Shown here: in pieces, positions 28,700 through 28,853 of the stretch
How the letters are laid out: the number at the start of each line of letters is the position of its first letter
Numbering within the stretch: the first letter of the stretch is position 1
Assembly (NCBI RefSeq): GCF_000485595.1
Contig: NW_014577264.1
Span: 6,088 to 34,940, forward strand
Origin: Priapulus caudatus
Taxonomy: Eukaryota > Priapulida > Priapulimorpha > Priapulimorphida > Priapulidae
Direction: 5' to 3'
Length of the DNA stretch: 28,853 nucleotides
The notes under the pieces: model-generated
Databases searched by the model: none
Seen by the model: the letters and a program-made list of their open reading frames with translations, nothing else
What the model was told of the DNA's origin: nothing
Position numbers and translations under genes: made by a program

Positions 28700-28853
28700 T
28701 TTTTTTCTCCCTCTGTACCTCTCACTCTCTCTCTGCTCTCTCAGCTCTTTCTCTCTCCTCTCTCTCTCCTGCTCTCCTCTCTCCTCTCGTATAGATCTCT
28801 GCGTCTCTCTCTCCTCGCTCTCTTCTCTCGTCTCCCCGTCTCTTCGTCTCTCC
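28700..28853. repeat. Polypyrimidine CT-rich tract at window edge
   Basis: CTCTCTCTCTGCTC and TCTCTCCTC units run off the right end of the window. Confidence 0.9.

Overview
This window looks like nuclear DNA from an animal, most likely a marine invertebrate. It has GT-AG introns, AATAAA polyadenylation signals, a TATA promoter, abundant di-, tri- and tetranucleotide microsatellites and long minisatellites. There are no bacterial operons or ribosome binding sites. I cannot name the species. A protostome such as a lophotrochozoan would fit the cleavage factor protein and the pentraxin-type gene, but that is inference.

Two protein-coding genes can be supported, both on the + strand. Gene A (about 5124 to 12485) is a seven-exon gene that I assembled by reading splice sites. 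All seven coding exons join in phase into one 381-residue secreted protein. It has a signal peptide, a short Tyr/Gly/His-rich segment, a pentraxin (laminin-G-like) domain spread over exons 4-6, and a C-terminal helical and Gln/Asn/Tyr/Gly-rich tail with a tandem 15-residue repeat. A TATA box lies upstream and AATAAA lies 70 bases after the stop. I do not recognise this architecture as a named gene. Gene B (14485 to 17541) is the cleavage stimulation factor subunit 3 (CstF-77) gene, a core mRNA 3'-end processing factor. It is built from an 18-codon first exon and one uninterrupted 2.2-kb exon whose codons end almost always in G or C. A near-consensus CTCF site lies in its first intron. The two genes are unrelated in function, and their neighbourhood carries no operon-like meaning.

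The rest is repeat-rich, as follows. 1-3100: degenerate 14-bp pyrimidine minisatellite. 3100-3230: CT/TTTCTC microsatellite. 3243-5120: unassigned, with a CA repeat at 4402-4560. 12740-13030: CTC-rich minisatellite. 13100-14400: no gene seen. 17540-20650: GTGC-type repeats, a 16-bp TGACGTAG array and a long CTG/CTA repeat. 20700-23360: hairpin element, CAG/CAT repeats, a 10-bp array, several two-copy tandem duplications and a CAA/CAG tract. 23640-24900: AT-rich, with no gene seen but a second hairpin related to the one at 20.7 kb. 25100-25800: inverted GCAC/GTGC tracts and a GA/GACA tract. 25870-26480: 42-bp minisatellite. 27100-28853: alternating polypyrimidine and polypurine tracts. Many long apparent reading frames in these tracts are Leu/Ser-, Cys- or Arg/Glu-rich artefacts of low complexity and were not called.
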